A stretch of 64,000 nucleotides of DNA from Aquabacterium sp. OR-4 (GTDB lineage Bacteria; Pseudomonadota; Gammaproteobacteria; Burkholderiales; Burkholderiaceae_C): the NCBI RefSeq assembly GCF_025290835.2, contig NZ_JAOCQD020000001.1, forward strand, positions 434,001-498,000. Reading direction: 5' to 3'. The notes below the pieces were generated by a model, which had not been told where the DNA came from, did no database searches, and worked only from the letters and a program-made list of their open reading frames with translations. Position numbers and translations under genes: made by a program. This document shows, piece after piece, positions 9,094 to 19,724 of this stretch (positions within the stretch are counted from its first letter, which is position 1; every line of letters starts with the position of its first letter).

Positions 9094-9558
9094 TCAGGAC
9101 GAACCGGCTGCGGTCTGGCAGGTCGACGGCAGGAACTTCACCGGCATCGGCTCGGTGGCGCCCGGGCCACAGGTCCAGACCACGCCGCCGTCGCTGGACA
9201 TCGAAGCGCTCAGCACCACGGTCTTGCTGCGCATTTCTTCTTGCGCCGGTGCGGCCGCCTTCATCGTGATCAGGATCGTGCCGGCAGTTGCGCTGGTACG
9301 CGTCCAGGCCACCGAACCCACATGCGAGGTGCTGGCGAGGGTCGGGCTGTCCACGGTGGTGGGCATGTCCTTGTTCACCGAGGCAAATTCAGCGATCGTG
9401 CTCTGCATGGCCGAGCCCGCGGCAATCGTCTCGGCATTGCGTGCCTTCAGCGTGTAGTCACGGTAGGCGGGCAGGGCCACGGCGGCCAGGATGCCGACGA
9501 TCGCGATCACGATCATCAGTTCGATCAGGGTAAAACCTTGTTGCAGGTTGCGCTTCAT
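9094..9558 (-). CDS. pilA: Type IV major pilin
   Basis: A 154-residue type IVa prepilin. Leader peptidase (PilD) would cut between Gly8 and Phe9 ([14 protein letters not shown]) and methylate Phe; Glu13 is the conserved Glu5 of the mature pilin. The hydrophobic helix [17 protein letters not shown] follows, and Cys130 and Cys147 can form the C-terminal disulfide loop. The protein ends in GSS, a C-terminal serine like that glycosylated in group I pilins of Pseudomonas aeruginosa. A GAGGAG Shine-Dalgarno lies 8 bases before the ATG. It is transcribed from a sigma-54 promoter and followed by a terminator and two PglL-type ligase genes. Confidence 0.93.
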   Translation of the reverse strand: MKRNLQQGFTLIELMIVIAIVGILAAVALPAYRDYTLKARNAETIAAGSAMQSTIAEFASVNKDMPTTVDSPTLASTSHVGSVAWTRTSATAGTILITMKAAAPAQEEMRSKTVVLSASMSSDGGVVWTCGPGATEPMPVKFLPSTCQTAAGSS

Positions 9559-9610
9559 GATGCGTGCTCCTCGGATGGGACGAACAGGGGGTGAACGACG
9601 GTTTCCAAGT

Positions 9611-9626
9611 TGCAGGACGCGTGCCA
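9611..9626 (-). promoter_or_regulatory. Sigma-54 (-24/-12) promoter of pilA
   Basis: On the minus strand the site reads TGGCACGCGTCCTGCA. It has the invariant GG and GC exactly 10 bases apart, with TGGCAC and TGC matching the consensus TGGCAC-N5-TTGC except for one T. It lies 53 bases before the pilA ATG. pilA genes in beta- and gammaproteobacteria are typically sigma-54/PilR dependent; PilR is not in this window. Confidence 0.85.
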
Positions 9627-9747
9627 ACGCTGAACATGAGGGGGCGGGCCACTTCTGCCGGTGATACATCACGATTGACCGGCCGAACTGCCGCGTTGTG
9701 TCACTTCACGTGCTGGCGGGGTGACGTTTTTCGTCAGCCCTGCCGCA

Positions 9748-10518
9748 TCAGGTCAGCACGATGCGTTGACCCGCCGTCAGCGCGGTGACGGTGTGGCCAG
9801 GGGCCAGCGCGGCGATTTCGGACATCACGGCATCCAGCTCGCCGGGCTTCACATGGGTGATCCACACCTGGGCGCCGGGCGCCAGGTGGGCCAGTTCCTG
9901 GCCCAGGGCGGCCGGGTGCAGGTGGCGGCTCAGCACCGCCAGGCGGTGCTCGTCGTTGCGGAATGCGGTCTCGATCACCAGGTGCGCCACGGGCAGGGTC
10001 TGCAGCCGTTGCCACAGCGCGTCGTTGGGGGCCGTGTCGCCAGTGAACACCCAGGCGCCCGGCTGGGCCAGCACCGCAAAGCCCACGGCCGGCACGGTGT
10101 GCAGGGCCGGCAGCACCTCGATGCGGCGGTCACCCAGCGCCAGCACCTGGCCCGTCTCGAAGGGGTGCAGGCTCAGGATCGGCCGTTCGGCCGAAGGCAG
10201 GCAGGTGAAGTCGGGCCAGATCTGGCCGTTGAACACATGGTCGCGCAAGGCCTGCAGGGTGGCTGGCAGGCCGTGCACGCGGATCGGTGCGCGCCCGGCG
10301 CGCCGGCGCATCACGCTGTCGGCCAGCAGCGGCACGCCCAGCACATGGTCGAGGTGTGAATGGGTGAGCAGGATGTCCTGGACCTGGGCGAGCTCGTCGA
10401 GCGTCAGATCGCCCACGCCGGTGCCCGCGTCGATCAGGACGTCGTCGTCGAGCAGGAAGGCCGTGGTGCGGCTGCCGGCGGCAATGGAGCCTGAGCAGCC
10501 CAGGACGCGAATCTGCAT
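9748..10518 (-). CDS. MBL-fold 3',5'-cyclic-nucleotide phosphodiesterase-like hydrolase
   Basis: 256 residues from the ATG at 10518 (MQIRVLGCSGSIAAGSRTTAF). The metallo-beta-lactamase metal site THSHLDH is near residue 70, with the later ligands in EVLPALHTVPAVG, FTGDTAPN and a C-terminal WITHVKPGE. This pattern, with ILIDAGTGVGDL-type sequence before the metal motif, matches class II cAMP phosphodiesterase-like enzymes annotated in betaproteobacteria. It is predicted to be a cytosolic enzyme hydrolysing a cyclic phosphodiester; the true substrate is unproven. The frame is open to 10659, but the conserved start is internal. It stands alone between the FHA gene and pilA. Confidence 0.8.
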   Translation of the reverse strand: MQIRVLGCSGSIAAGSRTTAFLLDDDVLIDAGTGVGDLTLDELAQVQDILLTHSHLDHVLGVPLLADSVMRRRAGRAPIRVHGLPATLQALRDHVFNGQIWPDFTCLPSAERPILSLHPFETGQVLALGDRRIEVLPALHTVPAVGFAVLAQPGAWVFTGDTAPNDALWQRLQTLPVAHLVIETAFRNDEHRLAVLSRHLHPAALGQELAHLAPGAQVWITHVKPGELDAVMSEIAALAPGHTVTALTAGQRIVLT

Positions 10519-10998
10519 GGAGAACGGTGCCGCCACCTGGGCGGACTGCAACGATGGTGGAAGGCGCCGCCACAGATCAGGGCCGGCGAGGCGTTCAGGC
10601 GTCGCGATACCTGCCGACGCCGATGCGCGCATCCTCGCTGCCCCACGCCAGTGGCGCAAGCGTGGGTGCGCTCAGTTCTCCACGGTCAAGGCCGCTGCGT
10701 GAGGCGGTGGCCGGGGTGGCGTGAAGTCGATCACGGCGCCGAACGGCGGGACCTCAGGCGGCGGTGCGACAAGGCGCGTGCGCCGATCGCGGCCAGATCA
10801 AAGCCGAGCCTTGGCGCCAGGGGGAGGGCGTGCAAGGGGCGCAAGAGATGCCGCAAGTGCGCACAGGCTGGTCGAGCGCATCGGCCGCACAGCCGTCCGG
10901 CAAGCCGCGGGCGGCGATGTGCTGAAACGGGTGGAGACGGGCCGAGAGGGGCCGAGAGGGGCCGAGAGGGGCCGAGCGGCCGGTTCGTGCGCGCCTGT
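10519..10998. other. 480-base intergenic region with a 10-mer tandem repeat
   Basis: No gene is convincing here on either strand; open frames through it are extensions of neighbours or shadows. It contains three perfect copies of GCCGAGAGGG plus a partial fourth at 10941-10977, near the FHA gene stop. Elsewhere it is GC-rich sequence without a recognisable hairpin-plus-T-run terminator. A promoter for the MBL gene should lie at its left end, but I cannot define it. Confidence 0.5.
10941..10977. repeat. Tandem 10-mer GCCGAGAGGG x 3.7
   Basis: Three perfect consecutive copies and a partial one (GCCGAGC), 22 bases downstream of the FHA gene stop on the minus strand. Non-coding; no known function. 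Confidence 0.9.
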
Positions 10999-11703
10999 TC
11001 AGGCCTGCACGAACTGCATCTGGGTGCCGGCCAGCTCGATCAGGTCGCCGTGATGCAGCGGGGCGGTGTCACCGGCAATCGGCACACCGTTGATCGTGGG
11101 GCGCTGTACGCCTTCCACATGGGCCAGCACGTAGCCGTTGGGCCGGCGCGTGATCGAGGCCACCTGCACGCCGGGTTTGCCGACCGTGGTAACCACCTTG
11201 GTCAGGGTGACGGCCCGGCCGGCCGCCGCGCCGGTGAGCACCTTGATCGACGCGGCAGCCGAGGACATGCCGGCGCCCATCGAGCCCATGCCCGCCGACA
11301 TGCCGCCACCCAGCGAGCTGGTGTGGCTGGCGGGGGCCTGGGCGTACGAGGGGTGCGGCGGCACACCGGTGCTGCTGCCCGGTCGCATGATCATGGTCTT
11401 TTCGAAGTCGTTGCCTTCTTCGACCAGGAACTTGATCTTGTACTTGCCGATCTCGACCGTGTCGTTGTGCGCCAGCAGCTGCTTCTTGATGGCCTTGCCG
11501 TTGATGTAGGTGCCGTTGGTGCTGTTGAGGTCTTCGATGAAGACGTCGTTGCCCACCATCTGCAGCACGGCGTGCTCGCCGCTGACTGCCAGGTTGTCGA
11601 TGACGATGTCGTTGTAAGGCCGCCGGCCGAGCGTGGTCTTGTCCTTGGTGATCTGGACCTCCTTGATCACCACACCGTCGAGAGACACAACCAGCTTGCC
11701 CAT
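10999..11703 (-). CDS. Protein with two FHA phosphothreonine-binding domains
   Basis: 234 residues. The N-terminal FHA domain (residues ~1-95) shows the motifs LGRRPYNDIVID, VSGEHAVLQ (the SxxH phosphate-contact pair) and DLNSTNGTYING. A Gly/Ser/Met-rich linker (PGSSTGVP ... GMGSMGAGM) joins it to a second, weaker FHA-like domain (~150-234) with VGKPGVQVASI, PTINGVPI and HHGDLIELAGTQM. FHA domains bind phosphothreonine, so the natural partners are targets of the kinase encoded two genes upstream. Gaps to the phosphatase and kinase genes are short and all lie on one strand, suggesting an operon. AAGG lies 7 bases before the ATG. Confidence 0.9.
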   Translation of the reverse strand: MGKLVVSLDGVVIKEVQITKDKTTLGRRPYNDIVIDNLAVSGEHAVLQMVGNDVFIEDLNSTNGTYINGKAIKKQLLAHNDTVEIGKYKIKFLVEEGNDFEKTMIMRPGSSTGVPPHPSYAQAPASHTSSLGGGMSAGMGSMGAGMSSAAASIKVLTGAAAGRAVTLTKVVTTVGKPGVQVASITRRPNGYVLAHVEGVQRPTINGVPIAGDTAPLHHGDLIELAGTQMQFVQA

Positions 11704-11776
11704 GCTTGACCTTCTTCGCTTTATTCCGTCCTGGATCAGGCAATGCAGAGTCTGCGTTTGCTGCAGAACCGCCGCT

Positions 11777-12562
11777 TCAGCGCCCGAACTTCCACCACGG
11801 ACGTCCGGGTGCTGCCGAACCACCCGCCACGCGCACGAGTATCAACGCAATATTATCTTTTCCACCAGCCTCATTGGCGGCGTCGATCAGGGCCTTGCCC
11901 GCGGCAGGTAGGGCGTCGTGCGTCTGCAACAGCCGCGCAATCATCGGGTCGTCGAGCATGTCCGACAGGCCGTCCGAGCACATCAGGTAGACGTCGCCAG
12001 GCTGCACCTCGTGCAGATGGGTCTCGAGCAGCACCGTGTCTTCGACCCCCACTGCGCGCGTGACGAGGTTCTTGTTGGCCGAAAACGCCGCCTGCTCGGG
12101 GGTGATCAGACCGGCGTCGATCTGCTCCTGCAGCAGCGAGTGGTCGCGCGTGATCTGGTTGAGCTGACCGCCGCGCCAGCGGTAGGCGCGTGAATCGCCC
12201 ACATGCCCCAGCCGCAGCTGGCCTTCGCGGAACACCGCCACCACCAGCGTGGTGCCCATGCCGGCGTACTGCGGGTTGGCGTTGGCGGCGTTGAAGATGG
12301 CGCGGTTGGCGTTGTCGACGCAGATGTCCATCGCGCGCCGCACTTCCAGATCGCTGGCGCGCTGGGCGGCCTGGGCCAGCCAACGGCCGAGCTCGGTGCA
12401 GATGAAGCTGGTCGCCATGCCGCTGGCCACCTCGCCGGCGTTGTAGCCGCCCATGCCGTCGGCCAGGACGGCCAGCGCATTGGCCTCGTCGACGGCCACC
12501 GAATCCTCGTTGTTGGTGCGCGAGCGACCGGTGTCGACGGCGTGAAAGAACTCGAAGCTCAT
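11777..12562 (-). CDS. PP2C-family Ser/Thr protein phosphatase
   Basis: 261 residues. PPM/PP2C metal-site motifs are all present: DTGRSRTNNEDS near residue 10, VLADGMGGYNAGE near 30, HVGDSRAYRWRGG in the middle, LMCSDGLSDML and GGKDNIALILV at the end. It should remove phosphate from Ser/Thr residues, opposing the kinase encoded immediately upstream; Stp/PppA proteins are the described analogues. I chose the ATG at 12562 (MSFEFFHAVDTG) since homologues usually start just before this motif. The ATG at 12607 would add 15 residues. It lies between the kinase and FHA genes on the same strand. Confidence 0.92.
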   Translation of the reverse strand: MSFEFFHAVDTGRSRTNNEDSVAVDEANALAVLADGMGGYNAGEVASGMATSFICTELGRWLAQAAQRASDLEVRRAMDICVDNANRAIFNAANANPQYAGMGTTLVVAVFREGQLRLGHVGDSRAYRWRGGQLNQITRDHSLLQEQIDAGLITPEQAAFSANKNLVTRAVGVEDTVLLETHLHEVQPGDVYLMCSDGLSDMLDDPMIARLLQTHDALPAAGKALIDAANEAGGKDNIALILVRVAGGSAAPGRPWWKFGR

Positions 12563-12636
12563 GCTGTGCGCTGCGCGCGAGGGCCGGAAGAGCCGGCGAT
12601 TTTGCATCGGAACCCGGTGGCCATTGCGGCTGCCCC

Positions 12637-13557
<921 letters not shown>

Positions 13558-13663
13558 AACGCCTCCCGTGATGCCCGGTGGTGACATGCCGGGGCACGTT
13601 AGCACAGGCGGCTGCCTGTGGTCACCCGCCGCTCGCGCAGGCGGGGGAGGCGTGGCCGCTGGT

Positions 13664-14386
13664 TCAGTCGGTCTTGGCGGCTTGGGCGCGGCGCTTGAGA
13701 AGCATGCCGAGCGCCAGCACCAGCAGGGCACCGGCCACGCCGGCGCTGTAGCGCACCGAAGCCACGGCCTCGCCCACGGCGGCCTGCGGGATCAGCTTGG
13801 CGAGCGCGGGGTCGCCCACCGACATGGTGCCGGCGATCCAGCCCAGCAGCATGCCGCCGATGGTGATGACCACCGGGAAGCGGTCCATCAGCTTGATCAC
13901 AAACTGGCTGCCCCACACGATGATCGGGATGCTGACCAGCAGGCCGAAGACCACCAGCGGCATCTTGTGGTCGCCGCCAGCGCCTTCGGCGGCACCGGCG
14001 ATGGCGATCACGTTGTCCACGCTCATCACCAGATCGGCCACGATCACGGTGCGCACGGCGGCCCACAGCTTGTCGGAGCCTTCGATGTTGCCGTGCTCGT
14101 CCTCGTCGCCAGGGGCCAGCAGCTTGACGCCGATCCAGATCAGCAATGCGGCGCCCACCAGCTTCAGGAACGGCACCTGCAGCAGCGTGAGTGCAAAGAA
14201 GATCAGCACCACGCGCAGCAGGATGGCGCCCACCGTGCCCCACAGGATGCCCTGCGCGCGCTGCTGCGGCGGCAGCTTGCGGCAGGCGAGCGCGATGACG
14301 ACGGCGTTGTCGCCCCCGAGCAGGATGTCGATCATGATGATCTGACCGACGGCGATCCAGAAGTCGGCGTGCAACAGCAGGTCCAT
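13664..14386 (-). CDS. TerC-family integral membrane protein
   Basis: 240 residues with about seven membrane spans. The two acidic family motifs are [14 protein letters not shown] (residues ~20-33) and [14 protein letters not shown] (~120), each placing Asp-Asn in a helix. TerC/Alx/YjbE-type proteins are linked to tellurite resistance and to manganese export; metal transport is inferred from the family. No yybP-ykoY manganese riboswitch is evident upstream. It follows sucD on the same strand, but a strong terminator separates the two, so it is probably its own unit. Confidence 0.88.
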   Translation of the reverse strand: MDLLLHADFWIAVGQIIMIDILLGGDNAVVIALACRKLPPQQRAQGILWGTVGAILLRVVLIFFALTLLQVPFLKLVGAALLIWIGVKLLAPGDEDEHGNIEGSDKLWAAVRTVIVADLVMSVDNVIAIAGAAEGAGGDHKMPLVVFGLLVSIPIIVWGSQFVIKLMDRFPVVITIGGMLLGWIAGTMSVGDPALAKLIPQAAVGEAVASVRYSAGVAGALLVLALGMLLKRRAQAAKTD

Positions 14387-14493
14387 GGCGTGTTCTCTTT
14401 GGAAAAGCGGCGGAAGTGTAGGCGGCGGCCGTGTGCCCGCGCTGCGGAAACTACATAGTCCGCAGACGTGGCCAGGGCCGCAGAAAAGAAAAC

Positions 14494-14514
14494 GGCCACC
14501 TGCAGCAGGTGGCC
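14494..14514 (-). terminator. Rho-independent terminator of sucCD
   Basis: An 8-bp stem GGCCACCT / AGGTGGCC with loop GCAGC. On the minus strand it is followed by GTTTTCTTTTC. It is placed 62 bases after the sucD stop and separates sucCD from terC. Confidence 0.85.
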
Positions 14515-14575
14515 TGGTCGCGGTGGCGGGCTCAGGTCATCAACAACCTGCGTCCGCCAGAAGGCGCGCTGTGCC

Positions 14576-15475
14576 TCAGAGCTTGAGCAGGCCCTTGAGC
14601 AGCTTGCCCATCTCGCTGGGGTTGCGGGTGATGGTGAAGCCGCACTCCTCCATCACCGCCAGCTTGGCGTCGGCGGTGTCGGCGCCGCCCGAGATCAGCG
14701 CGCCGGCATGGCCCATGCGCTTGCCCGGAGGGGCGGTGACGCCGGCGATGAAGCCGACCACCGGCTTCTTCATGTGATCCTTCACCCAGCGTGCGGCCTC
14801 GGCCTCGTCGGGGCCGCCGATCTCGCCGATCATGATCACCGCGTCGGTGTCGGGATCGTCGTTGAACAGGCGCATCACGTCGATGTGCTTCAGGCCGTTG
14901 ATCGGGTCGCCGCCGATGCCGACCGCGCTCGATTGGCCCAGGCCGATCTCGGTGAGCTGCGCCACGGCTTCGTAGGTCAGCGTGCCCGAGCGGCTGACCA
15001 CGCCGATGCGGCCCTTGCGGTGGATGTGGCCCGGCATGATGCCGATCTTGATCTCGTCGGGCGTGATCAGGCCCGGGCAGTTGGGGCCCAGCAGCAGCGT
15101 CTTCTTGCCGCCGGCGGCCTCCTTGGCCTTCATCTTGTTGCGCACTTCGAGCATGTCCTTGACCGGAATGCCTTCGGTGATGCAGATCGCCAGATCGAGG
15201 TCGGCTTCCACCGCCTCCCAGATGGCGGCCGCGGCACCGGCCGGCGGCACGTAGATCACGCTGACCGTCGCGCTCTGGGCCTGGGCTGCCTCTTTCACGC
15301 TGGCGTAGATCGGGATGCCTTCGAAGCTTTCGCCGGCCTTCTTCGGGTTGACGCCGGCCACGAAGGCGGCCTGGCCGTTGGCGTAGCCCTGGCAGCCCTT
15401 GGTATGGAACTGGCCGGTCTTGCCGGTGATGCCCTGGGTGATGACGCGGGTGTCTTTGTTGATGAGGATGGACAT
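14576..15475 (-). CDS. sucD: Succinyl-CoA ligase (ADP/GDP-forming) subunit alpha
   Basis: 299 residues, typical for SucD. With SucC it interconverts succinyl-CoA and succinate with substrate-level phosphorylation in the TCA cycle. Landmarks: the CoA-binding Rossmann N-terminus ([15 protein letters not shown]), [16 protein letters not shown], and the phospho-histidine in [13 protein letters not shown] near residue 245. GGAG lies before the ATG. It follows sucC by 17 bases in the usual sucCD operon and is closed by a terminator. Confidence 0.97.
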   Translation of the reverse strand: MSILINKDTRVITQGITGKTGQFHTKGCQGYANGQAAFVAGVNPKKAGESFEGIPIYASVKEAAQAQSATVSVIYVPPAGAAAAIWEAVEADLDLAICITEGIPVKDMLEVRNKMKAKEAAGGKKTLLLGPNCPGLITPDEIKIGIMPGHIHRKGRIGVVSRSGTLTYEAVAQLTEIGLGQSSAVGIGGDPINGLKHIDVMRLFNDDPDTDAVIMIGEIGGPDEAEAARWVKDHMKKPVVGFIAGVTAPPGKRMGHAGALISGGADTADAKLAVMEECGFTITRNPSEMGKLLKGLLKL

Positions 15476-15492
15476 TTGAATTTCTCCTGGGC

Positions 15493-16653
15493 TCAGGCCA
15501 CAGCCGCCACGATCTTGGTGGCGGCTTCAGCCATGGTGTCTGCGGCGATGATCGGCAGGCCGCTTTCGGCCAGCATCTTCTTGCCCAGGTCTTCGTTGGT
15601 GCCCTTCATGCGCACCACCAGCGGCACCGACAGGTTCACCGCCTTGCACGCGGTCATCACGCCTTCGGCGATGGTGTCGCAGCGCATGATGCCGCCGAAG
15701 ATGTTCACCAGGATGCCCTTCACATCCGGGTTCTTCAGCATGATCTTGAAGGCCTCGGTCACCTTCTCGGCCGTGGCGCCACCGCCCACATCCAGGAAGT
15801 TGGCCGGCTCGCCGCCAAACAGCTTGATGGTGTCCATGGTGGCCATGGCCAGACCGGCGCCGTTGACCAGGCAGCCGATGTTGCCGTCCAGGCTGATGTA
15901 GGCGAGGTCGAACTTGCTGGCTTCCACCTCGGCCGGGTCTTCCTCGTCCAGATCGCGGTAGGCCACGATCTCGGGGTGGCGGAACAGCGCGTTGGCGTCG
16001 AAGTTGAACTTGGCGTCCAGCGCAATCAGCTTGCCCTGGCTGTCGCAGTTCAGCGGGTTGATCTCGACCAGGCTGGCGTCTGTTGCCATGTAGCAGCGGT
16101 AGAGGTTCTGGAAGATCTCGACCGCCTGGGCCACCGAGCCCTCGGGCAGGCCGATGGCGCGCGCGATCTTGGCCGCCTGTGCATCACCCAGGCCGGTGAG
16201 CGGGTCGATCAGCTCGGTGCTGATCTTCTCGGGCGTGCTGTGGGCCACCTCTTCGATGTCCATGCCGCCTTCGCTGCTGGCGATGAAGGCCACCTTCTGC
16301 GAGGCGCGGTCGGTGACGAGGGAGACGTAGTACTCCTTCTTGATGTCGGCACCTTCCTCGATGTACAGGCGGCGCACCTTCTGGCCCTCGGGGCCGGTCT
16401 GGTGCGTGACCAGCTGCATGCCCAGGATCTGGCCGGCCAGGTCCTTCACGCCGTCCAGGCTCTTGGTGACCTTCACGCCGCCGCCCTTGCCGCGGCCGCC
16501 CGCATGGATCTGCGCCTTGACCACCCACACGGGGCCGCCCAGCTTCTGCGCGGCTTCCACCGCCTCCTGCACCGAGAACGCCGCAATGCCGCGCGGCACC
16601 GGCACATTGAACTGGCGCAGGATTTCCTTGCCTTGGTATTCGTGGATCTTCAT
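15493..16653 (-). CDS. sucC: Succinyl-CoA ligase (ADP/GDP-forming) subunit beta
   Basis: 386 residues, exactly family length. It begins [15 protein letters not shown], with the ATP-grasp region [18 protein letters not shown] near residue 40 and the C-terminal interface region [13 protein letters not shown]. The ATG at 16653 is used because it gives the standard N-terminus; the frame is open further up without homologous sequence. First gene of sucCD. Upstream (16654-17052) is a long leader with an 8-mer tandem repeat. Confidence 0.97.
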   Translation of the reverse strand: MKIHEYQGKEILRQFNVPVPRGIAAFSVQEAVEAAQKLGGPVWVVKAQIHAGGRGKGGGVKVTKSLDGVKDLAGQILGMQLVTHQTGPEGQKVRRLYIEEGADIKKEYYVSLVTDRASQKVAFIASSEGGMDIEEVAHSTPEKISTELIDPLTGLGDAQAAKIARAIGLPEGSVAQAVEIFQNLYRCYMATDASLVEINPLNCDSQGKLIALDAKFNFDANALFRHPEIVAYRDLDEEDPAEVEASKFDLAYISLDGNIGCLVNGAGLAMATMDTIKLFGGEPANFLDVGGGATAEKVTEAFKIMLKNPDVKGILVNIFGGIMRCDTIAEGVMTACKAVNLSVPLVVRMKGTNEDLGKKMLAESGLPIIAADTMAEAATKIVAAVA

Positions 16654-17052
16654 CGTGGGCTCGTGGCTGTCGAGGGGATGGGTGCTGCCTGGCCACGGCA
16701 AGGCGTGGTCAGGCCCGGTGTCGGCCCGGCGCCCGAGGCGGGGCGAGCAAACCTGCGAAATTTATCATGTTGTACTCAGGAAAACCCGAACCAGTGCCGC
16801 GGTGACGCAGTCGGGTTTGCGGTCTGTGCCAGAACGGCACGCGGTTTGAGGCTGTTGTTGCTGGGTGCGGCCAAGCCGGCCGGAGGTGGGCACGCGGCAA
16901 AGCAGGCCTCGCGAGCGGGCCCGGGCCGGCGCGCGCGCCGCCGCAATGCGCCGGTGCGCCGATGCACCGATGCACCGATGCGCCGATGCGCTGGTGCGCC
17001 GCGAGGCGGGCAGGGCCGCCGCGAGTCTGCGTGGCAGCTTGCTCGGGCGTTG
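16654..17052. other. 399-base region between recX and sucC
   Basis: No gene is supported. It holds the 8-mer tandem repeat at 16947-17002. An AT-richer patch at 16757-16795 is the only weakly promoter-like part: the minus strand reads TTTTCC ... CATGATAAATTTCG, about 105-130 bases before the sucC start. I cannot assign firm -35/-10 boxes. Confidence 0.4.
16947..17002. repeat. Tandem 8-mer TGCRCCGR x 7
   Basis: Seven consecutive 8-base units: TGCGCCGG, TGCGCCGA, TGCACCGA twice, TGCGCCGA, TGCGCTGG, TGCGCCGC. Adjacent units differ by one or two substitutions. It lies 51 bases downstream of the recX stop, upstream of sucC. An 8-base period is not a multiple of three and the region is non-coding. 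Confidence 0.9.
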
Positions 17053-17676
17053 TCAGCAGTCGTCGTCAGGCAGTCCACGCACGATGCGCCGCACCACCTC
17101 GTGCGAGAAACCCCGGCCGGCCAGAAAACGCATCTGGCGCAGCCGCTCGGCGGTGTCGGCGGTGGCGTTGGCGCCGTACTTGCGCTGCCATACCTCGCGC
17201 GCGCGCGAGAGCTCGGAGTCGCGCAGCTGCTGGCGCGTCTCGTCGCCGGCGGCCAGGCCGTGCTGGGCCAGCTCGCGCTCGATGCGCAGGTTGCCGAAAC
17301 GCGACTGGCGGCTGTGGATGCGGCTGTCGATGAAGCGCTGGTCGGACAGGTAGCCGCGGCTGCTCAACCAGTCGAGCAGGGCGTCGACCTCGGGCGCGTG
17401 GTCAAGGCCACGGCCGCGCGAGGTGTGGGCATCGACCTCGGCACCGATGCCTGGCCCGGCCCCATCAACTTCGGTCAGCGCATCGCCAGACGCCAGGCCT
17501 GCGGCTTCGACGCAGTGGCCATGGTCGGCGTCGGCGTCGGCGTCGGTGGACATGGCCGCCACGGGCCGGCCGGCCGCTGCGCGCAGCAGCCGCACACGCA
17601 ATTCGGTGCGGCTGTGCTCGCGCTGCGCCAGCCACTGCAGCGCACGCACCTTCAGCGAGGCGGGGCGGGGCGCCAT
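17053..17676 (-). CDS. recX: Regulatory protein RecX, with a low-complexity insertion
   Basis: 207 residues, against about 150 for most RecX. RecX binds RecA filaments and inhibits recombinase activity. The N-terminal repeat (LKVRALQWLAQREHSRTELRVRL) and the C-terminal part (WLSSRGYLSDQRFIDS, LRIERELAQHG, LRQMRFLAGRGFSHEVVRRIV) are clear. Between them, residues ~37-85 hold an Ala/Asp/Gly-rich insert including DADADADHG, encoded by a short repeated GCCGAC-like tract. It lies 49 bases after recA on the same strand, the common recA-recX order. Confidence 0.88.
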   Translation of the reverse strand: MAPRPASLKVRALQWLAQREHSRTELRVRLLRAAAGRPVAAMSTDADADADHGHCVEAAGLASGDALTEVDGAGPGIGAEVDAHTSRGRGLDHAPEVDALLDWLSSRGYLSDQRFIDSRIHSRQSRFGNLRIERELAQHGLAAGDETRQQLRDSELSRAREVWQRKYGANATADTAERLRQMRFLAGRGFSHEVVRRIVRGLPDDDC

Positions 17677-17725
17677 CGCGCTGCCGTGGCGTGGGTATGG
17701 CGCTCGGGCCGCGAACGAGCGGGGA

Positions 17726-18772
<1,047 letters not shown>

Positions 18773-18811
18773 GTGGGGCTCTCCTCGGGTCGAGATGGCC
18801 CGATGATAGCC

Positions 18812-18841
18812 GAGATACTGTATGTCTGAACAGCCTGTCAA
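18812..18841 (-). promoter_or_regulatory. recA sigma-70 promoter
   Basis: On the minus strand TTGACA (18836-18841) is a perfect -35. It is followed after 18 bases by TATCTC (18812-18817) as the -10, 40 bases before the recA ATG. The spacer contains the LexA box. Confidence 0.75.
18818..18833 (-). promoter_or_regulatory. LexA (SOS) box of recA
   Basis: CTGT-N8-ACAG, the standard LexA operator core of beta/gammaproteobacteria. It lies wholly between the -35 and -10 of the recA promoter, so bound LexA would block RNA polymerase. lexA is not in the window. Confidence 0.9.
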
Positions 18842-18982
18842 CTTCCACAGCCCAGATGAACCCGTGCCCCGGGTTGCTGTCAGGCTGTGCAAGTGTCGGG
18901 CTGCCTAGAATCAATTCGTCGCCTGCCGGGATCGTGCGGATCGGGCGATGCAGAACACGGTGGGCACCAGCGGGAGACGAAG

Positions 18983-19654
18983 ATGCGGATTCTGATCGCG
19001 GAAGACGACCAGGTGCTGGCTGACGGATTGTTGCGCTCATTGCGTGCCACCGGCTATGCGGTGGACCAGGTGGGCAGTGGCAGCGAGGCCGATGCGGCGC
19101 TGGCGGCCCATGAATTCGACCTGCTGATCCTGGATCTGGGGCTGCCCAAGATGCATGGCTTCGATGTGCTGCGCAAGCTGCGCGGGCGCGGTTCGTCGGT
19201 GCCGGTGCTGATCCTCACGGCGGCCGACAGCGTGGAGCAGCGCGTCAAGGGCCTCGATCTGGGCGCCGACGACTACATGGCCAAGCCCTTCTCGCTGCAG
19301 GAGCTGGAGGCGCGGGTGCGCGCACTCACGCGGCGTGGGCTGGGCGCGGCGTCCAACGTCATCAAGCACGGTCCGCTGACCTTTGATGCCACCGGCCGCG
19401 TGGCCTACATCAGCGACCAGATGGTCGAGCTGTCGGCGCGCGAGCTCAGCCTGCTGGAGGTGCTGCTGCAGCGCGCCGGCCGGCTGGTGAGCAAGGACCA
19501 GCTGGTCGAGCGCCTGTGCGAATGGGGCGAAGAGGTGAGCAACAACGCCATCGAGGTCTACATCCACCGCCTGCGCAAGAAGATCGAGCAGGGGCCGATC
19601 CGCATCGCCACGGTGCGCGGGCTGGGCTATTGCCTGGAGAAGATCCCGAACTGA
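18983..19654 (+). CDS. OmpR-family response regulator (QseB/TctD type)
   Basis: 223 residues: a receiver domain (acidic pair EDD at 8-10, phospho-acceptor Asp51 in LLILDLGLP, Lys in YMAKPF) and a C-terminal winged helix (ELSLLEVLLQRAGRLVSKDQ, NAIEVYIHRLRKKI, IRTVRGLGYCL-like end). A GGGAG site precedes the ATG at 18983. It is the cytosolic DNA-binding half of a two-component system; the sensor gene follows 70 bases later. The regulon is not deducible. It is divergent from recA across a 210-base region, in which TAGAAT at about 18905 could be its -10. Confidence 0.93.
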   Translation: MRILIAEDDQVLADGLLRSLRATGYAVDQVGSGSEADAALAAHEFDLLILDLGLPKMHGFDVLRKLRGRGSSVPVLILTAADSVEQRVKGLDLGADDYMAKPFSLQELEARVRALTRRGLGAASNVIKHGPLTFDATGRVAYISDQMVELSARELSLLEVLLQRAGRLVSKDQLVERLCEWGEEVSNNAIEVYIHRLRKKIEQGPIRIATVRGLGYCLEKIPN

Positions 19655-19724
19655 GGCTGCCGCCGCCGCCGCCAGGCGGGCCGGGGCCGTGCCGACAGGC
19701 GGCGTTATGCTGCCCCGAACCACC

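Noticed and set aside
10651..11709. A 352-codon plus-strand frame across the intergenic repeat and FHA gene
   Set aside because: It is antisense to the FHA gene, with composition typical of a shadow frame and no ribosome site.
14387..14493. A manganese (yybP-ykoY) riboswitch before terC
   Set aside because: The conserved loops of that riboswitch are not visible in this short leader.
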